From Rhodohalobacter sp. 614A (GTDB lineage: Bacteria; Bacteroidota; Rhodothermia; Balneolales; Balneolaceae), in contig NZ_JAKEDS010000002.1 of assembly GCF_021462415.1 (NCBI RefSeq), positions 62,001 through 126,000 on the forward strand: 64,000 bases of DNA, given 5' to 3'. The notes beneath the pieces were generated by a model that did no database searches, had not been told where the DNA came from, and saw nothing but the letters and a program-made list of their open reading frames with translations. Both the position numbers and the translations under genes were made by a program. Shown here in pieces: positions 53,264 to 62,935 of this stretch; within the stretch, counting starts at the first letter, position 1; the number at the start of each line of letters is the position of its first letter.

Positions 53264-54229
53264 ATGGAGTACAAAGATTATTATAAAATTTTAGGAGTTT
53301 CCAGAAGTGCTTCCCAGGACGAGATTAAAAAAAAGTATCGGAAGCTGGCGGCGAAATACCATCCCGATAAAAATCCGGACAATCCAAAAGCCGAGGATAA
53401 ATTCAAGGAAGTTGGCGAAGCTTACGAAGTGCTGAAAGATCCTGAGAAACGCAAACTTTATGATAAAGTTGGCTCCGACTGGAAACGGTATCAACAGGCG
53501 GGCGCCAGTGCCGATGATTTTAACTGGGGCCAATATGCCAGAGGCGGCGGTGGCCAGCGGATTAATATGGATGATATTTTTGGTGGAGGCCGATCTGGCG
53601 GAGGCAGCCCATTCTCCAGCTTTTTTGAAACCATTTTTGGAGGTGGAGATCCTTTTGCCGGCAGACAGTCTCAGGCTCGCCAATATCAAAGCAATGCACG
53701 AACAGCTGCTCCCCAAAGGGGCCAAGATACAAAGGCCGAGATTGACATAGATTTGAAAGACGCCATGACCGGTATTGAAAAGCAATTCCGTGTAAATGGC
53801 GAAAGGGTTAAAATCAAAATTCCTGCTGGCATTGAAAGTGGTAAGCGATTGAAGCTCAAAGGAAAAGGGTTGCCGTCACAAACGGGAGGAACAAAAGGTG
53901 ATTTATACCTGACGGTGAATGTAATTGAGCCTGAGGGCTTTGAACGCAGAGGAAGTGATATTCATCAAAAAGTACCCTTAAACCTTTATACGGCTGTTCT
54001 GGGAGGCGAGCTGACGGCTCAAACTTTGAATGGAAAAATCAAATTAAACATCCCGCCGGAAACTCAAAATGGAAAGATATTTCGTTTGGCCGGACGAGGT
54101 CTGCCTCCATTCAAAAAATCCGGAAAGAAAGGCGACTATTATCTCAAAACCGAGATCGTAATTCCCGAGAATCTCACCCCAAAAGAGAAGGAACTTTTTA
54201 AGAAGTTGGCTGAAGAACGTAAAAACTAA
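53264..54229 (+). CDS. CbpA/DnaJ-type co-chaperone
   Basis: An N-terminal J domain (residues 3-70, with the HPD motif in [10 protein letters not shown]) is followed by a Gly-rich region (about 95-135) and the C-terminal substrate-binding domains ([16 protein letters not shown]... and [26 protein letters not shown]). There is no cysteine-rich zinc domain, so it is CbpA-like rather than DnaJ. It would stimulate DnaK. A GAGGAG ribosome binding site precedes the ATG at 53264. The upstream promoter is sigma-54 type. Confidence 0.93.
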   Translation: MEYKDYYKILGVSRSASQDEIKKKYRKLAAKYHPDKNPDNPKAEDKFKEVGEAYEVLKDPEKRKLYDKVGSDWKRYQQAGASADDFNWGQYARGGGGQRINMDDIFGGGRSGGGSPFSSFFETIFGGGDPFAGRQSQARQYQSNARTAAPQRGQDTKAEIDIDLKDAMTGIEKQFRVNGERVKIKIPAGIESGKRLKLKGKGLPSQTGGTKGDLYLTVNVIEPEGFERRGSDIHQKVPLNLYTAVLGGELTAQTLNGKIKLNIPPETQNGKIFRLAGRGLPPFKKSGKKGDYYLKTEIVIPENLTPKEKELFKKLAEERKN

Positions 54230-54237
54230 TTGAATAA

Positions 54238-54276
54238 TGCCACTGACTTACTGAGATTCTCATTAAATCAGTGGCA
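54238..54276. terminator. Bidirectional terminator
   Basis: A 9-bp perfect inverted repeat (TGCCACTGA at 54238-54246, TCAGTGGCA at 54268-54276) lies between the convergent cbpA-like and outer-membrane barrel genes. Confidence 0.7.
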
Positions 54277-54316
54277 CTTTAATTCAGCAAACTTCAATAA
54301 ATAATCCAGGGAAGGA

Positions 54317-55057
54317 TTAATCAAAAAGAACGCGTTTGTGGCCTCCGTGCAGAATATGAATCGGAATACTTAATCCCACATGAAAGCTAAGTGCATTCCC
54401 CTTTGAAACCAGTGTTTCAGTAAATTCTTCTCCATTTACGCTGTAGGTGACATCTGTAGTTTCAATACTTTGTAGCCCGTAATTATAAGTAACCCCGGCG
54501 GTCAGAATGAAATGCCGGAAAGGATAGATATTTAAATCTATTCCGGCCTCTGTCAGAAACTTATTCTTGTTTACAACATGGGTTACACTCCCGATTTCCT
54601 GAAAGTCAGTTTTGTTGATAGTACCATTAAGTACCTCTGTACTGTCTGAGTCTGTTTGATTGGTTAGCCAAACCAAACCAACTTTGGGTGCGAGGCTTAT
54701 CCCCTTTATAAGTTTGAATTCCTTACTGACAATCAACGGAACCTTTAACGTAGAAAGAGTACTTTCGTCATCATCTTTACTGCCATATTGCGAACCGTCA
54801 GGTGTTTTAAAGTAATATGCTCTTGAAAGATTTGTGGTATAAATTCCTGTTTGAAATGACCAAGTCCCTTTGGCTATTCGGATAGGAACGCCAAAGATCA
54901 ACTCTTCACTGGTTCCTGGTTGAAGAACATCTTCTTGCCCATCAACTGTAAAACTATACTGGTTCGTCCCGGCGGTAAACCCAGTATGTACAGAGAGTTG
55001 TGCGGTGGCAATAGCTGAGAAGAAAAAGCAGAAGATGAATAGAAAAAAGTACTTCAT
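54317..55057 (-). CDS. Outer-membrane beta-barrel protein (PorT-like)
   Basis: A signal peptide ending ATAQ is followed by about 225 residues of alternating polar and aromatic strands typical of the PorT/OMP_b-brl families in Bacteroidota (LSVHTGFTAGTNQYSF, TWSFQTGIYTTNLSRAYYF, HFILTAGVTYNYGL, ALSFHVGLSIPIHIL). No enzymatic motif is seen. It is followed on the same strand by another predicted barrel gene, 53 bases upstream, so the two may be co-transcribed. Confidence 0.78.
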   Translation of the reverse strand: MKYFFLFIFCFFFSAIATAQLSVHTGFTAGTNQYSFTVDGQEDVLQPGTSEELIFGVPIRIAKGTWSFQTGIYTTNLSRAYYFKTPDGSQYGSKDDDESTLSTLKVPLIVSKEFKLIKGISLAPKVGLVWLTNQTDSDSTEVLNGTINKTDFQEIGSVTHVVNKNKFLTEAGIDLNIYPFRHFILTAGVTYNYGLQSIETTDVTYSVNGEEFTETLVSKGNALSFHVGLSIPIHILHGGHKRVLFD

Positions 55058-55110
55058 ATAAAAAAAATTTTTAGTTGCGGTAATTTGGTTAAAAATAGTG
55101 AATAAAAGTA

Positions 55111-56478
55111 TTAAAAAAGACCGCGTTTGAAGTAGTAGCGTAAGCCGACATTAAAGCGAAAGCGTCTTTCGTCCTCTGATTCTATGAGAGAGCCATTTGA
55201 AAATGCTTGCCAACTGTTCCAGAAATACTGATAATCGGCACTAGCAAAAAGAGAAAAACTATCTTCAATAAAATAGTCAAAGCTTGACACGAGAAATAGT
55301 CTGCTCCAGGGGGCACTATTTCTTCCGAACCTTAAATAATTCAAAGTCGTATTGACAAGAAATCTGTCCGTAATTGTGTAAAGCCAGCTTGCGGACGAAT
55401 TGAAAATTTTATTGTTATTCAGTGGGGAGTCCTTACCCAGCACTTTATGATATTGGAATGATCCTGAGAATCCAATTTGATGTTTTAGCGAGAGGTTTTT
55501 AAACCATGAGCCACCAAATGTGGGGGTGAGAGAAGTTTGAGTTGAGGTTTCTTTGAAAGTATCTCCGTTATGCCTGTGTTCATCGAGTGAATAGTTTACG
55601 TTATGTTGCAGGTCAACTGTAGCAGAAACCTCCCAGCCTTCTCGCCTGGTACCTAAAGCTTCAGACGTTACATCAGTTAGATAAAGGAGATCGAATGGAT
55701 CCAAAGTAGATAAATCAGTAGCTAAACGTTCATCCATGTCTCCCCAAAAATATTTTTGAGGTCGGTCATATGTTTGTTGATATCCGTTCAGCCGGGTAAA
55801 TTGTTCTGCAGCCTGCATCATGTCTTGTTGAGTCATATTTTGGCTGTTATCCAGGGAGTTCATTCGTTCATTTAGCCGAAGAGACTTTATCATGGGGTTT
55901 ACAGTACGTAAGCGCCCGTAACCGATCCCGATGGATAAGGTTGGCTCGAAAACTCTGTTCAAAGATTTTTCATCATACTCGGCGACTGACTCTGACACGC
56001 TCTTGTCCCACAGATTTACTTGTCTGAATAAACCGGAGAAACTTCCTTTAAAAAAATAATCAGAGCCATCCAGGAATAATTTTTCATCCAGCGACCATTG
56101 AAGATATAATTCGATATCATCTCTTTCATCTTCAACCCCTGTTCTGGAAGTTTGATTTCTGACACTGTAATCAATAATTGGATTGATCCTATATGTGGAT
56201 ACCCTTGGCTCCGACTCATAATAACGAATATATTGGGGAGCTAATCGGCCGGTAAATAAATTATCGGTAGCCGATGAATTAGACATTGTTGATTTACTTT
56301 TTTGGAATGCTCCATCTAAAGAAAAATCCAGGAATAAATTTGTATATCCCCATTCCGGCAGACGATAGTCCAGCAAAGGTTGAATATTCTCAGGATTGGA
56401 AAAGCCAATAGATTCCTGGGCAACAGCATAAAATGGGACTGAACAGAATGTAAGTAGGATAAGTAGTTTTTTGCTCAT
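55111..56478 (-). CDS. Exported protein with outer-membrane barrel character
   Basis: The 455-residue protein has a signal peptide ending YAVAQ and many aromatic-flanked beta strands with acidic and polar turns, ending in FNVGLRYYFKRGLF, a barrel-like C terminus. A central helical stretch (about 205-250, RLNERMNSLDNSQNMTQQDM) is more hydrophilic. I do not recognise the family. It is probably a structural or transport outer-membrane protein. Confidence 0.6.
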   Translation of the reverse strand: MSKKLLILLTFCSVPFYAVAQESIGFSNPENIQPLLDYRLPEWGYTNLFLDFSLDGAFQKSKSTMSNSSATDNLFTGRLAPQYIRYYESEPRVSTYRINPIIDYSVRNQTSRTGVEDERDDIELYLQWSLDEKLFLDGSDYFFKGSFSGLFRQVNLWDKSVSESVAEYDEKSLNRVFEPTLSIGIGYGRLRTVNPMIKSLRLNERMNSLDNSQNMTQQDMMQAAEQFTRLNGYQQTYDRPQKYFWGDMDERLATDLSTLDPFDLLYLTDVTSEALGTRREGWEVSATVDLQHNVNYSLDEHRHNGDTFKETSTQTSLTPTFGGSWFKNLSLKHQIGFSGSFQYHKVLGKDSPLNNNKIFNSSASWLYTITDRFLVNTTLNYLRFGRNSAPWSRLFLVSSFDYFIEDSFSLFASADYQYFWNSWQAFSNGSLIESEDERRFRFNVGLRYYFKRGLF

Positions 56479-56720
56479 GATAAGTAGTCATTTAGTTAGT
56501 GTACCTTTTCAGCAAAATAGAAAATTGCAAGTAAATAACTACTGACATGATCATGTGATTCCATACCAGGTATTCTTAAAATAATCCGGTTAGCGTGTGT
56601 TTTTATAAGGTTATTTACATCAGAAAGATATTTTTAAAATTGGTTTCCAAACCCTTCAAACATTTTTACTTTCTGCTAATAACAAAGCTCGTATCTTAAA
56701 AGAAAAATAGTTAGACAGTT

Positions 56721-57491
56721 ATGAATTTTTTGATATCACTACTACTCATCACAGGCTTTTTATTGAATACACACGAATCAGAGCGCTGGGGACAAATCGG
56801 CCATTATGTAACCGGCGAAATTGCAGAACAACATTTAAACGAGCACGCCAAAAAACGGGTCCAGGATCTTCTTGACAGTTCTATGCCTATGTCTGCGGTT
56901 TGGATGGACGACATTCGTTCAGATAGCAGCTATGATTTTGATACTTGGCATTACGTTACCATTCCCGATGGCGAAAAGTACGATCGCAGCCTGCAACCAG
57001 AAAGCGGTGATATTATCTGGGCATTGGAAACACTCATTTCTGAATTAAAAGCCGGCGGACTTTCAGAAGAAGAAGAACTGGAAAAGTTGAAGTTAGTAAT
57101 ACATATGATCGGAGACATCCACCAACCACTGCATGTGGGAACCGGTGAAGATCGTGGTGGAAATGACGTTCGGCTCCAATGGTTTGGAGAGAACAGCAAC
57201 CTGCATGCCGTTTGGGATAGCGGCATGATTGATTCCATTCAAATGAGTTATTCAGAGATCGCTGAAGAGTTAAACGTGGTTTCTCCGGAACAGGTTGAGG
57301 AGTGGCAAAGTGCCACCGTTCGCGAGTGGGCATACGAATCCATGGAATACAGGGATGAAGTTTATGACTTGCCCGATAACATGCGAATTAGCTACGAATA
57401 CCGGTATTTCAAAAAAGACATTGCTTTCAAACGATTACTCCAGGCAGGTGTTCGAATGGCGGGAGTATTGAACGAAATCTACGGGGAATAA
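56721..57491 (+). CDS. S1/P1-type nuclease
   Basis: This zinc-dependent single-strand nuclease of about 256 residues has a short signal peptide and a Trp at the start of the mature domain (ERWGQIGHYVTGEIA). The zinc-binding residues are visible in WHYVTIPDG, IHMIGDIHQPLHVG and RGGNDVRLQWFGENSNLHAVWDSGMI, all typical of the S1-P1 family. It degrades DNA or RNA and may remove 3'-phosphates outside the cytoplasm. It is a single gene. Confidence 0.9.
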   Translation: MNFLISLLLITGFLLNTHESERWGQIGHYVTGEIAEQHLNEHAKKRVQDLLDSSMPMSAVWMDDIRSDSSYDFDTWHYVTIPDGEKYDRSLQPESGDIIWALETLISELKAGGLSEEEELEKLKLVIHMIGDIHQPLHVGTGEDRGGNDVRLQWFGENSNLHAVWDSGMIDSIQMSYSEIAEELNVVSPEQVEEWQSATVREWAYESMEYRDEVYDLPDNMRISYEYRYFKKDIAFKRLLQAGVRMAGVLNEIYGE

Positions 57492-57625
57492 GAATTTCCC
57501 AAAGTTTGTCTTTTTTTGAATTGATTACTCACCGGGATTTATCGAAATATACTTTAGCATGGCCCGTCAGCTTCATGATTTAAGAGAATTCAGTGGGTAG
57601 CTTAAAATATCAACCAACCGCTTGA

Positions 57626-58162
57626 TCAGCCCGTAATTTCTTTCAACACTTCTTTATGGATTTGATAATCATCTTCTCCAAAGAGCACAAACCTGACCAT
57701 GAGCACATGTTCAAAACTACCCGATAGATCCATCACTGTTGTTAATGCAATTTTTGCCGCTTCTTTTTTGGGATAACCAAATACCCCGGTAGAAATGGCG
57801 GGAAAGGCAATGGATGTGATCATATTTTCATCAGCTATTTTTAAAGCATTTTCATAACAATTTTTCAAGAATTTATCCTCAGGTTTGTCTTTTCCATAAA
57901 CAGGACCTAAGCAATGAATGATATGCTTATTGGGAAAATTGGGTGCTGATGAAATAACCGCTTCACCCGGAGATATTGGAGCCATACTTCGTGTCTCTTC
58001 TGTTAATTCGGGATCACCGATTGTGTGAATAGCACCGGCTACTCCTCCGCCGGTTCGCAATTGAGCATTTGCTGCATTTACAATCGCATCACAGTCGGGC
58101 TGATCAACAATATTTCCCTGTTTTATTTCTAAGATTATTGCATTGAATTTATTTTGTGTCAT
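57626..58162 (-). CDS. Macro-domain protein (O-acetyl-ADP-ribose/ADP-ribose hydrolase type)
   Basis: This 178-residue protein is a single macro domain: GNIVDQPDCDAIVNAANAQLRTGGGVAGAIHTIG with the ADP-ribose-binding NAAN and GGGVAGAIH motifs, ISPGEAVIS, IIHCLGPVYG, and IAFPAISTGVFGYP near the end. Relatives such as YmdB remove ADP-ribose or deacetylate O-acetyl-ADP-ribose. The usual length is 165-180. It stands alone, convergent with the S1/P1 nuclease gene. Confidence 0.92.
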   Translation of the reverse strand: MTQNKFNAIILEIKQGNIVDQPDCDAIVNAANAQLRTGGGVAGAIHTIGDPELTEETRSMAPISPGEAVISSAPNFPNKHIIHCLGPVYGKDKPEDKFLKNCYENALKIADENMITSIAFPAISTGVFGYPKKEAAKIALTTVMDLSGSFEHVLMVRFVLFGEDDYQIHKEVLKEITG

Positions 58163-58285
58163 GGTAATGTTACCTAAATATTATCAAGTTTACTCTCATC
58201 TTTCTTAATTTTGGACCCGTCGCTCTCAAAACCCGCACAAAAAAAATGCAAAATGCCTGTCAGAGTTACAAAAACGTAAAAAACG

Positions 58286-58293
58286 AAGCGCTT
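58286..58293. promoter_or_regulatory. LacI-type half-perfect operator-like palindrome
   Basis: The 8-base palindrome AAGCGCTT, within CGAAGCGCTTTT, shares its centre with the longer site at 58355-58366, 71 bases away centre to centre. Confidence 0.35.
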
Positions 58294-58354
58294 TTAGTCA
58301 TTTAAAAAGCAAAAAAATATATGTTTTTTTGTCAGAAATATGACTTAAAAAATC

Positions 58355-58366
58355 GAAAGCGCTTTC
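58355..58366. promoter_or_regulatory. LacI/CcpA-like operator palindrome
   Basis: The perfect 12-base palindrome GAAAGCGCTTTC resembles operators bound by LacI-family regulators (a CG at the centre with A/T arms). No LacI gene is in the window, so binding is a hypothesis. Confidence 0.4.
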
Positions 58367-58631
58367 TCTAAAAATAGAAAATGTAACCGCTTTTTTCGAG
58401 AAATAATCCATAATTAGTTTTGACTACACAAGGACGATATTAAGACAATGTTAAGGGAAAATAATAGAAAGGGCTTCCAATGATGAAAAGATGTAATTAT
58501 GACATTATCCTATAAAATAGACTGGAAAAAATACTGGATAAACTCTTGAATTAGGAGGCTTTCCCCCCCTAACTTTTAATCGAGTTGATAAACAATCAAT
58601 CTCAATTAAACCGCAATAAATAATCATACAA

Positions 58632-59105
58632 ATGAAAGCTCTAAAAATTGTAACCGCTGTTAGTTTCTTACTCGTAGCAAGCTTGTCAGCAGCAAGTAGC
58701 TTATTCGCTGCTTCTGATGTGGCTGAAGATTCTGTAGTAGTTGCAAAATTTCAAAATGAGAAAGAACTCTTCACCAAACTGGAAAGAGGACTGATCTATA
58801 ACTTGAATTCTAATGTAAAGGGAGTTGTTGAATCTTCTCTTTATAATGCAATCAACTATAAAATTGCTTACCCTGAATTCGATTCACAAAAAGTGAAAGA
58901 GTTGATCAGCAGAATTGCACTTGAGGGAGAGAGTCACTCACTGAGATACAAAGCATACCTCACTTTGGCTTATTACAAACACCCGAGTCAGTTTGATTCT
59001 CCCGAAGCGCTGTTGTCCATGTTGGATTACAAGCATCAGGACGGAATCTTCTTCTATCTACAGGACAAGGTTCAGACTGAACAATTCACTTCTAACATAA
59101 ATTAG
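58632..59105 (+). CDS. Exported hypothetical protein, helical
   Basis: A signal peptide ending LFAASD is followed by about 125 residues that look mostly helical (FTKLERGLIYNLNSNVKGVVESSLYNAINYKIAYPEFDSQKVKELISRIA...), with a pattern suggestive of HEAT-like helical pairs. I do not recognise a named family. Its 469-base upstream region with operator-like palindromes suggests tight regulation. It is a single gene. Confidence 0.7.
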   Translation: MKALKIVTAVSFLLVASLSAASSLFAASDVAEDSVVVAKFQNEKELFTKLERGLIYNLNSNVKGVVESSLYNAINYKIAYPEFDSQKVKELISRIALEGESHSLRYKAYLTLAYYKHPSQFDSPEALLSMLDYKHQDGIFFYLQDKVQTEQFTSNIN

Positions 59106-59284
59106 ATCCGAATACATGGTGAACTGGCTACTATAATAAAATGTCAGGTTGCCTGTGCTAATCAATGGAGCAGTTTTAGAAATTAAGACTGTAACCCACC
59201 ATACATCAATCCGGTTGATTCCTTCTCAACAGAATGCGAATCAGCCGGATTTCATTTTTTTCATGAACAGAAATGGAGGTTTTC

Positions 59285-59539
59285 ATGAAAACAGAGAAAG
59301 TCAGGATTAAAAACGGGGCCATAGAATTACCCGAAAAAGTACGATTATCTATGAATTTGAAAGATGACGAAACCGTACTTCTTGAACTGAATGAAGACGG
59401 AACCGTAACTCTTCGAAAGAATGATACGATTGCCAATTTGAAAGGAATTATCAAAAAGGGCGAAACCCCGGAAATACAGGTAAACGGGTTTTATAATTTA
59501 CAATTTGAGACGTCCTCAAACGGACAGGGGAAACAATGA
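59285..59539 (+). CDS. AbrB/MazE-like DNA-binding protein (antitoxin-type)
   Basis: The 84-residue protein has a SpoVT-AbrB swapped-hairpin pattern (KTEKVRIKNGAIELPEKVRLSMNLKDDETVLLELNEDGTVTLRK) used by VapB/MazE antitoxins and AbrB regulators. The ATG at 59285 is preceded by a GGAGG at 59275-59279, so the earlier in-frame start is less likely. Its stop overlaps the next gene by ATGA, so the two are translated together as in toxin-antitoxin pairs. Confidence 0.75.
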   Translation: MKTEKVRIKNGAIELPEKVRLSMNLKDDETVLLELNEDGTVTLRKNDTIANLKGIIKKGETPEIQVNGFYNLQFETSSNGQGKQ

Positions 59540-59922
59540 AAGCTTTAAATACTGAGATTTTATTGAAATACCTGGTAGAAGGCGAGGAAAACGCGGATGA
59601 TGCTGAGATGTTTTTTCATTCGGCATCACCTTCAGAAACCTATTTTTTAAATAATATTGTGTTGCATGAAGTTATCACATCCTTCGAGGAGAATGTGAAA
59701 TTTGATAAGACAGACATTCTTAAAGTACTCTCTGCGTTGATCTCAAATTCACAAATACGATTTGAAAGCCGGGAGGCTGTAACCGATGCGATTGAAATGT
59801 ATAAGATCGGGCGTGTTGGTTTTTCAGAATGTCTGAAAACAGTAATTAACAGAAAGCATCAATCAGAAGAAATTTCTTCTGTGCAGAGCACTAAAAAAAG
59901 AAAAATGAAAGCTGTTGTGTAA
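59536..59922 (+). CDS. PIN-domain protein (VapC-like) with degenerate active site
   Basis: The 128-residue protein follows the PIN layout: LNTEILLKYL at the start (LDTNILLRYL in VapC toxins), NNIVLHEVITSFE in the middle (E45 kept), and FSECLKTVINRK near residue 96-107 (FADCLI in VapC). The first catalytic Asp is replaced by N5 and the third acidic residue by E98, and the last Asp-containing strand (TFD) is missing, replaced by a basic tail. It is therefore probably catalytically weak or dead. The gene is coupled to the AbrB-like gene by a four-base overlap. Confidence 0.75.
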   Translation: MKALNTEILLKYLVEGEENADDAEMFFHSASPSETYFLNNIVLHEVITSFEENVKFDKTDILKVLSALISNSQIRFESREAVTDAIEMYKIGRVGFSECLKTVINRKHQSEEISSVQSTKKRKMKAVV

Positions 59923-59923
59923 T

Positions 59924-60031
59924 TTAGCTGTTTAGATTTTTTTTCTTCAAATACTCAGTGTCCATTCTGCCATAACCCTCATCTGTGTCATCAATATGAC
60001 AGTAATCTGCCAACTCCGTTTGTTTTTTCAT
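59924..60031 (-). pseudogene. Short coding remnant or small hypothetical protein
   Basis: On the minus strand the frame from ATG at 60031 encodes 35 residues (ending GYGRMDTEYLKKKNLNS) and stays open up to 60103. The composition is acidic and looks like a real protein tail, not random sequence, but no ribosome binding site and no full-length gene are visible. It abuts the PIN gene tail to tail. It may be a remnant of a lost gene. Confidence 0.3.
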
Positions 60032-60138
60032 TGAATTGGAGTCCGCAACGTCAGGAATCTGCAAATCCGACAGTTCTTTTTTGGGAGGTACGATTTTAGC
60101 AACTTACTTATAGAAAATGATCAAACTATAAGTGAGAT

Positions 60139-62775
60139 ATGAATTTCAATAAATTTACCATAAAAGCTCAGGAAGCCGTTCAGGCGGGGCTTGAACTTGC
60201 TCAAAATCATAATCACCAAGCGGTAGAACCGGCCCATATTTTGAGGGCATTGGTTTCTGATCCCGAGAATGTGACGGTAAACATTCTCAAAAAAGTGGGT
60301 GTTGCCATTCCCGCTTTGCATGACCGGTTGGATGGAATCATCAAGAAATTCCCGGTTGTAAAAGGCGCATCTGTTTCAGGCCAATATTTGTCGAACCATA
60401 CAAAAGAAGTGTTCGACAAAGCCCAGAAAGAAGCGGATGATTTGGGTGATGAATACATCAGTTCAGAACACATTTTACTTGGATTGCTCCAGGCTGGTTC
60501 TGAAACGGCTACGCTTTTAAAAGACCAGGGAGTTCAGAGAAAACAGATTTTAAAGATTCTCAAAGATGTTCGGGGCTCTCAAAAAGTGGATGACCCCAAC
60601 GCAGAAAGCCGTTACCAGGCTCTCGAAAAATATGCCCGAAATCTCAATGAATTGGCTGAAAAGAATAAGCTTGATCCGGTTATTGGGCGTGACCAGGAAA
60701 TTCGCCGCGTTATGCAAATTCTTTCTCGGCGGACCAAAAACAATCCTGTTTTGGTTGGGGAACCGGGTGTTGGTAAAACAGCGATTGCCGAGGGATTGGC
60801 ACTGCGGATTGTACGCGGTGACGTGCCCGAAGGCCTGAAAACCAAGCAAATCGTTGCGCTCGATATGGGCGCTCTGGTCGCCGGTACCAAATTCCGTGGA
60901 GAATTTGAAGAACGCCTGAAGGCCGTTGTCCGCGAGGTCATTGACTCTGACGGCGAACTGATTCTTTTCATCGACGAAATTCACACACTTGTCGGAGCCG
61001 GTGCTACAGAAGGTTCAATGGATGCAGCCAATATCCTGAAACCGTCGTTGGCCAGGGGAGAACTGCATGCTATCGGGGCAACAACTCTCACCGAATACAG
61101 GAAGTATATTGAAAAAGACAAAGCGCTTGAACGGCGTTTGCAAACGGTTTATGTAGGCGAGCCCTCTGTTGAGGACACGGTTTCTATTTTGAGAGGATTG
61201 CAGGAGCGTTATGAAGTACATCATGGAGTTCGGATTACCGATGCCGCCATTGTAGCTGCTGCTGAACTTTCTCACCGTTACATTGCGGATCGCTTTCTTC
61301 CGGATAAAGCCATTGACTTGATTGATGAAGCGGCCTCGAGACTTCGATTACAGATCGATTCAATGCCGGAAGAACTCGATAGCATTGAACGGCAAATTCG
61401 TCAGCTTGAGATTGAACGTGAGGCCCTGAAGCGTGAGAAAGATGATGCCAAGCTCAAGGGCAATGAAAGAGAGCTGGCCGATCTTGAGGAAAGAAGAAGT
61501 TCGATGCGGGCACAGTGGGACTTGGAAAAGAACCTGATCCAAAAAACACGTGAACTCAAGCAAGCCATCGAAACAGCCAGAATAGAGGCCGACAAAGCTG
61601 AAAGAGAAGGTTTGTACGAAAAAGTGGCTGAGTTGAGATACGGAACCATTACTCAGCTTGAGAAAGATTTGCAGAACACAAAGGCCGAACTTGACGACGT
61701 TCAGGAGGGCCGTTCATTACTCAAAGAACAGGTTGAGGCGGAAGAGATTGCCGATATCGTTTCACGCTGGACTGGAATTCCGGTGACTAAAATGCTATCC
61801 AGCGAACGGCAAAAATTACTGCTGCTCGAAGAAGAACTTCACAAACGGGTGATTGGTCAAGACCAGGCTATCGAAGCCGTTTCAGATGCTGTTCGCCGTG
61901 CTCGTGCAGGACTGCAGGATGAGAACCGTCCGATTGGTTCGTTCATGTTTCTCGGCTCAACCGGTGTTGGTAAAACCGAATTGGCAAGGTCTCTGGCGGA
62001 TTTTCTCTTCAATGATGAAGATGCCATGATACGGATCGACATGAGTGAATATATGGAAAAACACAGTGTGAGCCGATTGATTGGCGCACCTCCGGGATAT
62101 GTTGGATACGACGAAGGCGGTCAGTTGACAGAAGCCGTTCGAAGAAAACCGTATTCGGTGGTGCTGTTGGATGAAATCGAGAAAGCTCATCCGGATGCAT
62201 TCAACATTTTATTGCAGGTTCTGGATGACGGGAGGTTAACCGATAACAAAGGCGTGACAGTCGATTTCACGAATACCATTGTGATTATGACGAGTAACAT
62301 CGGTTCTCATTTGATTTCTGACCAGATCGAGAAAACCGGTGGAGAGATGGACGAGGAAATGTACAGAACTCTTCAGGATGAGTTGCTGGATCAACTGAGA
62401 AAAACCATTCGTCCAGAGTTTCTGAACCGGATTGATGATGTGGTTATTTTCCATCCGCTCAATCAAAAACACATTCGTTCTATTGTGGATATTCAGCTTA
62501 AACGCGTCGAAAAAATGCTTTTACGCAACAAAGTTTCACTTTCAGTAACCGACAAAGTGAAAGACTGGCTGGCCAAGCGTGGATACGATCCGGTTTATGG
62601 TGCACGGCCGCTCAAGCGGCTTATTCAAACCGAAATCGTTAACCAGTTAGCCAAGCAACTGATTAAGCGGGATGACGACTCACAACATATTGAGTACGAA
62701 GCAACGGTCAGCAAAGACGGAAACCGCCTCGAATTTGCAGAAGTGTTCAGCGATGCCGAAGCGTGGGCGGATTAA
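60139..62775 (+). CDS. clpB: ATP-dependent disaggregase ClpB
   Basis: ClpB solubilizes aggregated proteins together with DnaK/DnaJ. It has the Clp N domain (1-145), the first AAA module (Walker A GEPGVGKT at 207-214), a coiled-coil middle domain (about 400-525) and the second AAA module (GSTGVGKTE near 610, [14 protein letters not shown], and a C-terminal D2-small domain with [10 protein letters not shown]). The length of 878 residues is standard. The ATG at 60139 is preceded by AAGTGAGAT. No CIRCE-type repeat is seen before it. Confidence 0.97.
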   Translation: MNFNKFTIKAQEAVQAGLELAQNHNHQAVEPAHILRALVSDPENVTVNILKKVGVAIPALHDRLDGIIKKFPVVKGASVSGQYLSNHTKEVFDKAQKEADDLGDEYISSEHILLGLLQAGSETATLLKDQGVQRKQILKILKDVRGSQKVDDPNAESRYQALEKYARNLNELAEKNKLDPVIGRDQEIRRVMQILSRRTKNNPVLVGEPGVGKTAIAEGLALRIVRGDVPEGLKTKQIVALDMGALVAGTKFRGEFEERLKAVVREVIDSDGELILFIDEIHTLVGAGATEGSMDAANILKPSLARGELHAIGATTLTEYRKYIEKDKALERRLQTVYVGEPSVEDTVSILRGLQERYEVHHGVRITDAAIVAAAELSHRYIADRFLPDKAIDLIDEAASRLRLQIDSMPEELDSIERQIRQLEIEREALKREKDDAKLKGNERELADLEERRSSMRAQWDLEKNLIQKTRELKQAIETARIEADKAEREGLYEKVAELRYGTITQLEKDLQNTKAELDDVQEGRSLLKEQVEAEEIADIVSRWTGIPVTKMLSSERQKLLLLEEELHKRVIGQDQAIEAVSDAVRRARAGLQDENRPIGSFMFLGSTGVGKTELARSLADFLFNDEDAMIRIDMSEYMEKHSVSRLIGAPPGYVGYDEGGQLTEAVRRKPYSVVLLDEIEKAHPDAFNILLQVLDDGRLTDNKGVTVDFTNTIVIMTSNIGSHLISDQIEKTGGEMDEEMYRTLQDELLDQLRKTIRPEFLNRIDDVVIFHPLNQKHIRSIVDIQLKRVEKMLLRNKVSLSVTDKVKDWLAKRGYDPVYGARPLKRLIQTEIVNQLAKQLIKRDDDSQHIEYEATVSKDGNRLEFAEVFSDAEAWAD

Positions 62776-62816
62776 TGAGAGAAAAGTGAAAGGTGAAAAG
62801 ACAGAAGAGAGCACAT

Positions 62817-62905
62817 GTCATTGCGAGTGAGTTTGCGAACGGGGCAATCCCCTAAACTGGAATCAGGAGATTGCTGCGGTGTCGCTATGCTCCTCCTCGC
62901 AATGA
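62817..62905. repeat. Dispersed palindromic repeat (CATTGCGAG family), second copy
   Basis: The element begins with GTCATTGCGAG (62817-62827) and ends with CTCGCAATGA (62896-62905), with GGGCAATCCCC inside. It shares the outer arms with the repeat at 5608-5734 but lacks the 29-base duplication. It lies after clpB. Confidence 0.78.
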
Positions 62906-62935
62906 TTTTTTAATGCCTATTCAATTTTTTCTTCA

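Larger units (their letters stand above)
58163..58631. other. 469-bp AT-rich upstream region with palindromic operator-like sites
   Basis: No gene is seen. The stretch contains two GC-centred palindromes (58286-58293 and 58355-58366), a GTCAGAAATATGAC repeat (58331-58344) and a weak hairpin in TTAGGAGG...CCCTAA (58552-58572) shortly before the exported hypothetical gene. It probably holds the promoter and regulatory sites of that gene and the macro-domain gene. Confidence 0.5.

Noticed and set aside
58552-58572. Weak hairpin in TTAGGAGG / CCCTAA as riboswitch or attenuator
   Set aside because: The pairing is short and contains a mismatch, and no conserved riboswitch core is visible in the 469-base region.
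60064-60138. HrcA (CIRCE) or sigma-54 site before clpB
   Set aside because: TGGGAGG...TTAGCA lacks correct spacing, and no 9-base CIRCE arms are present.
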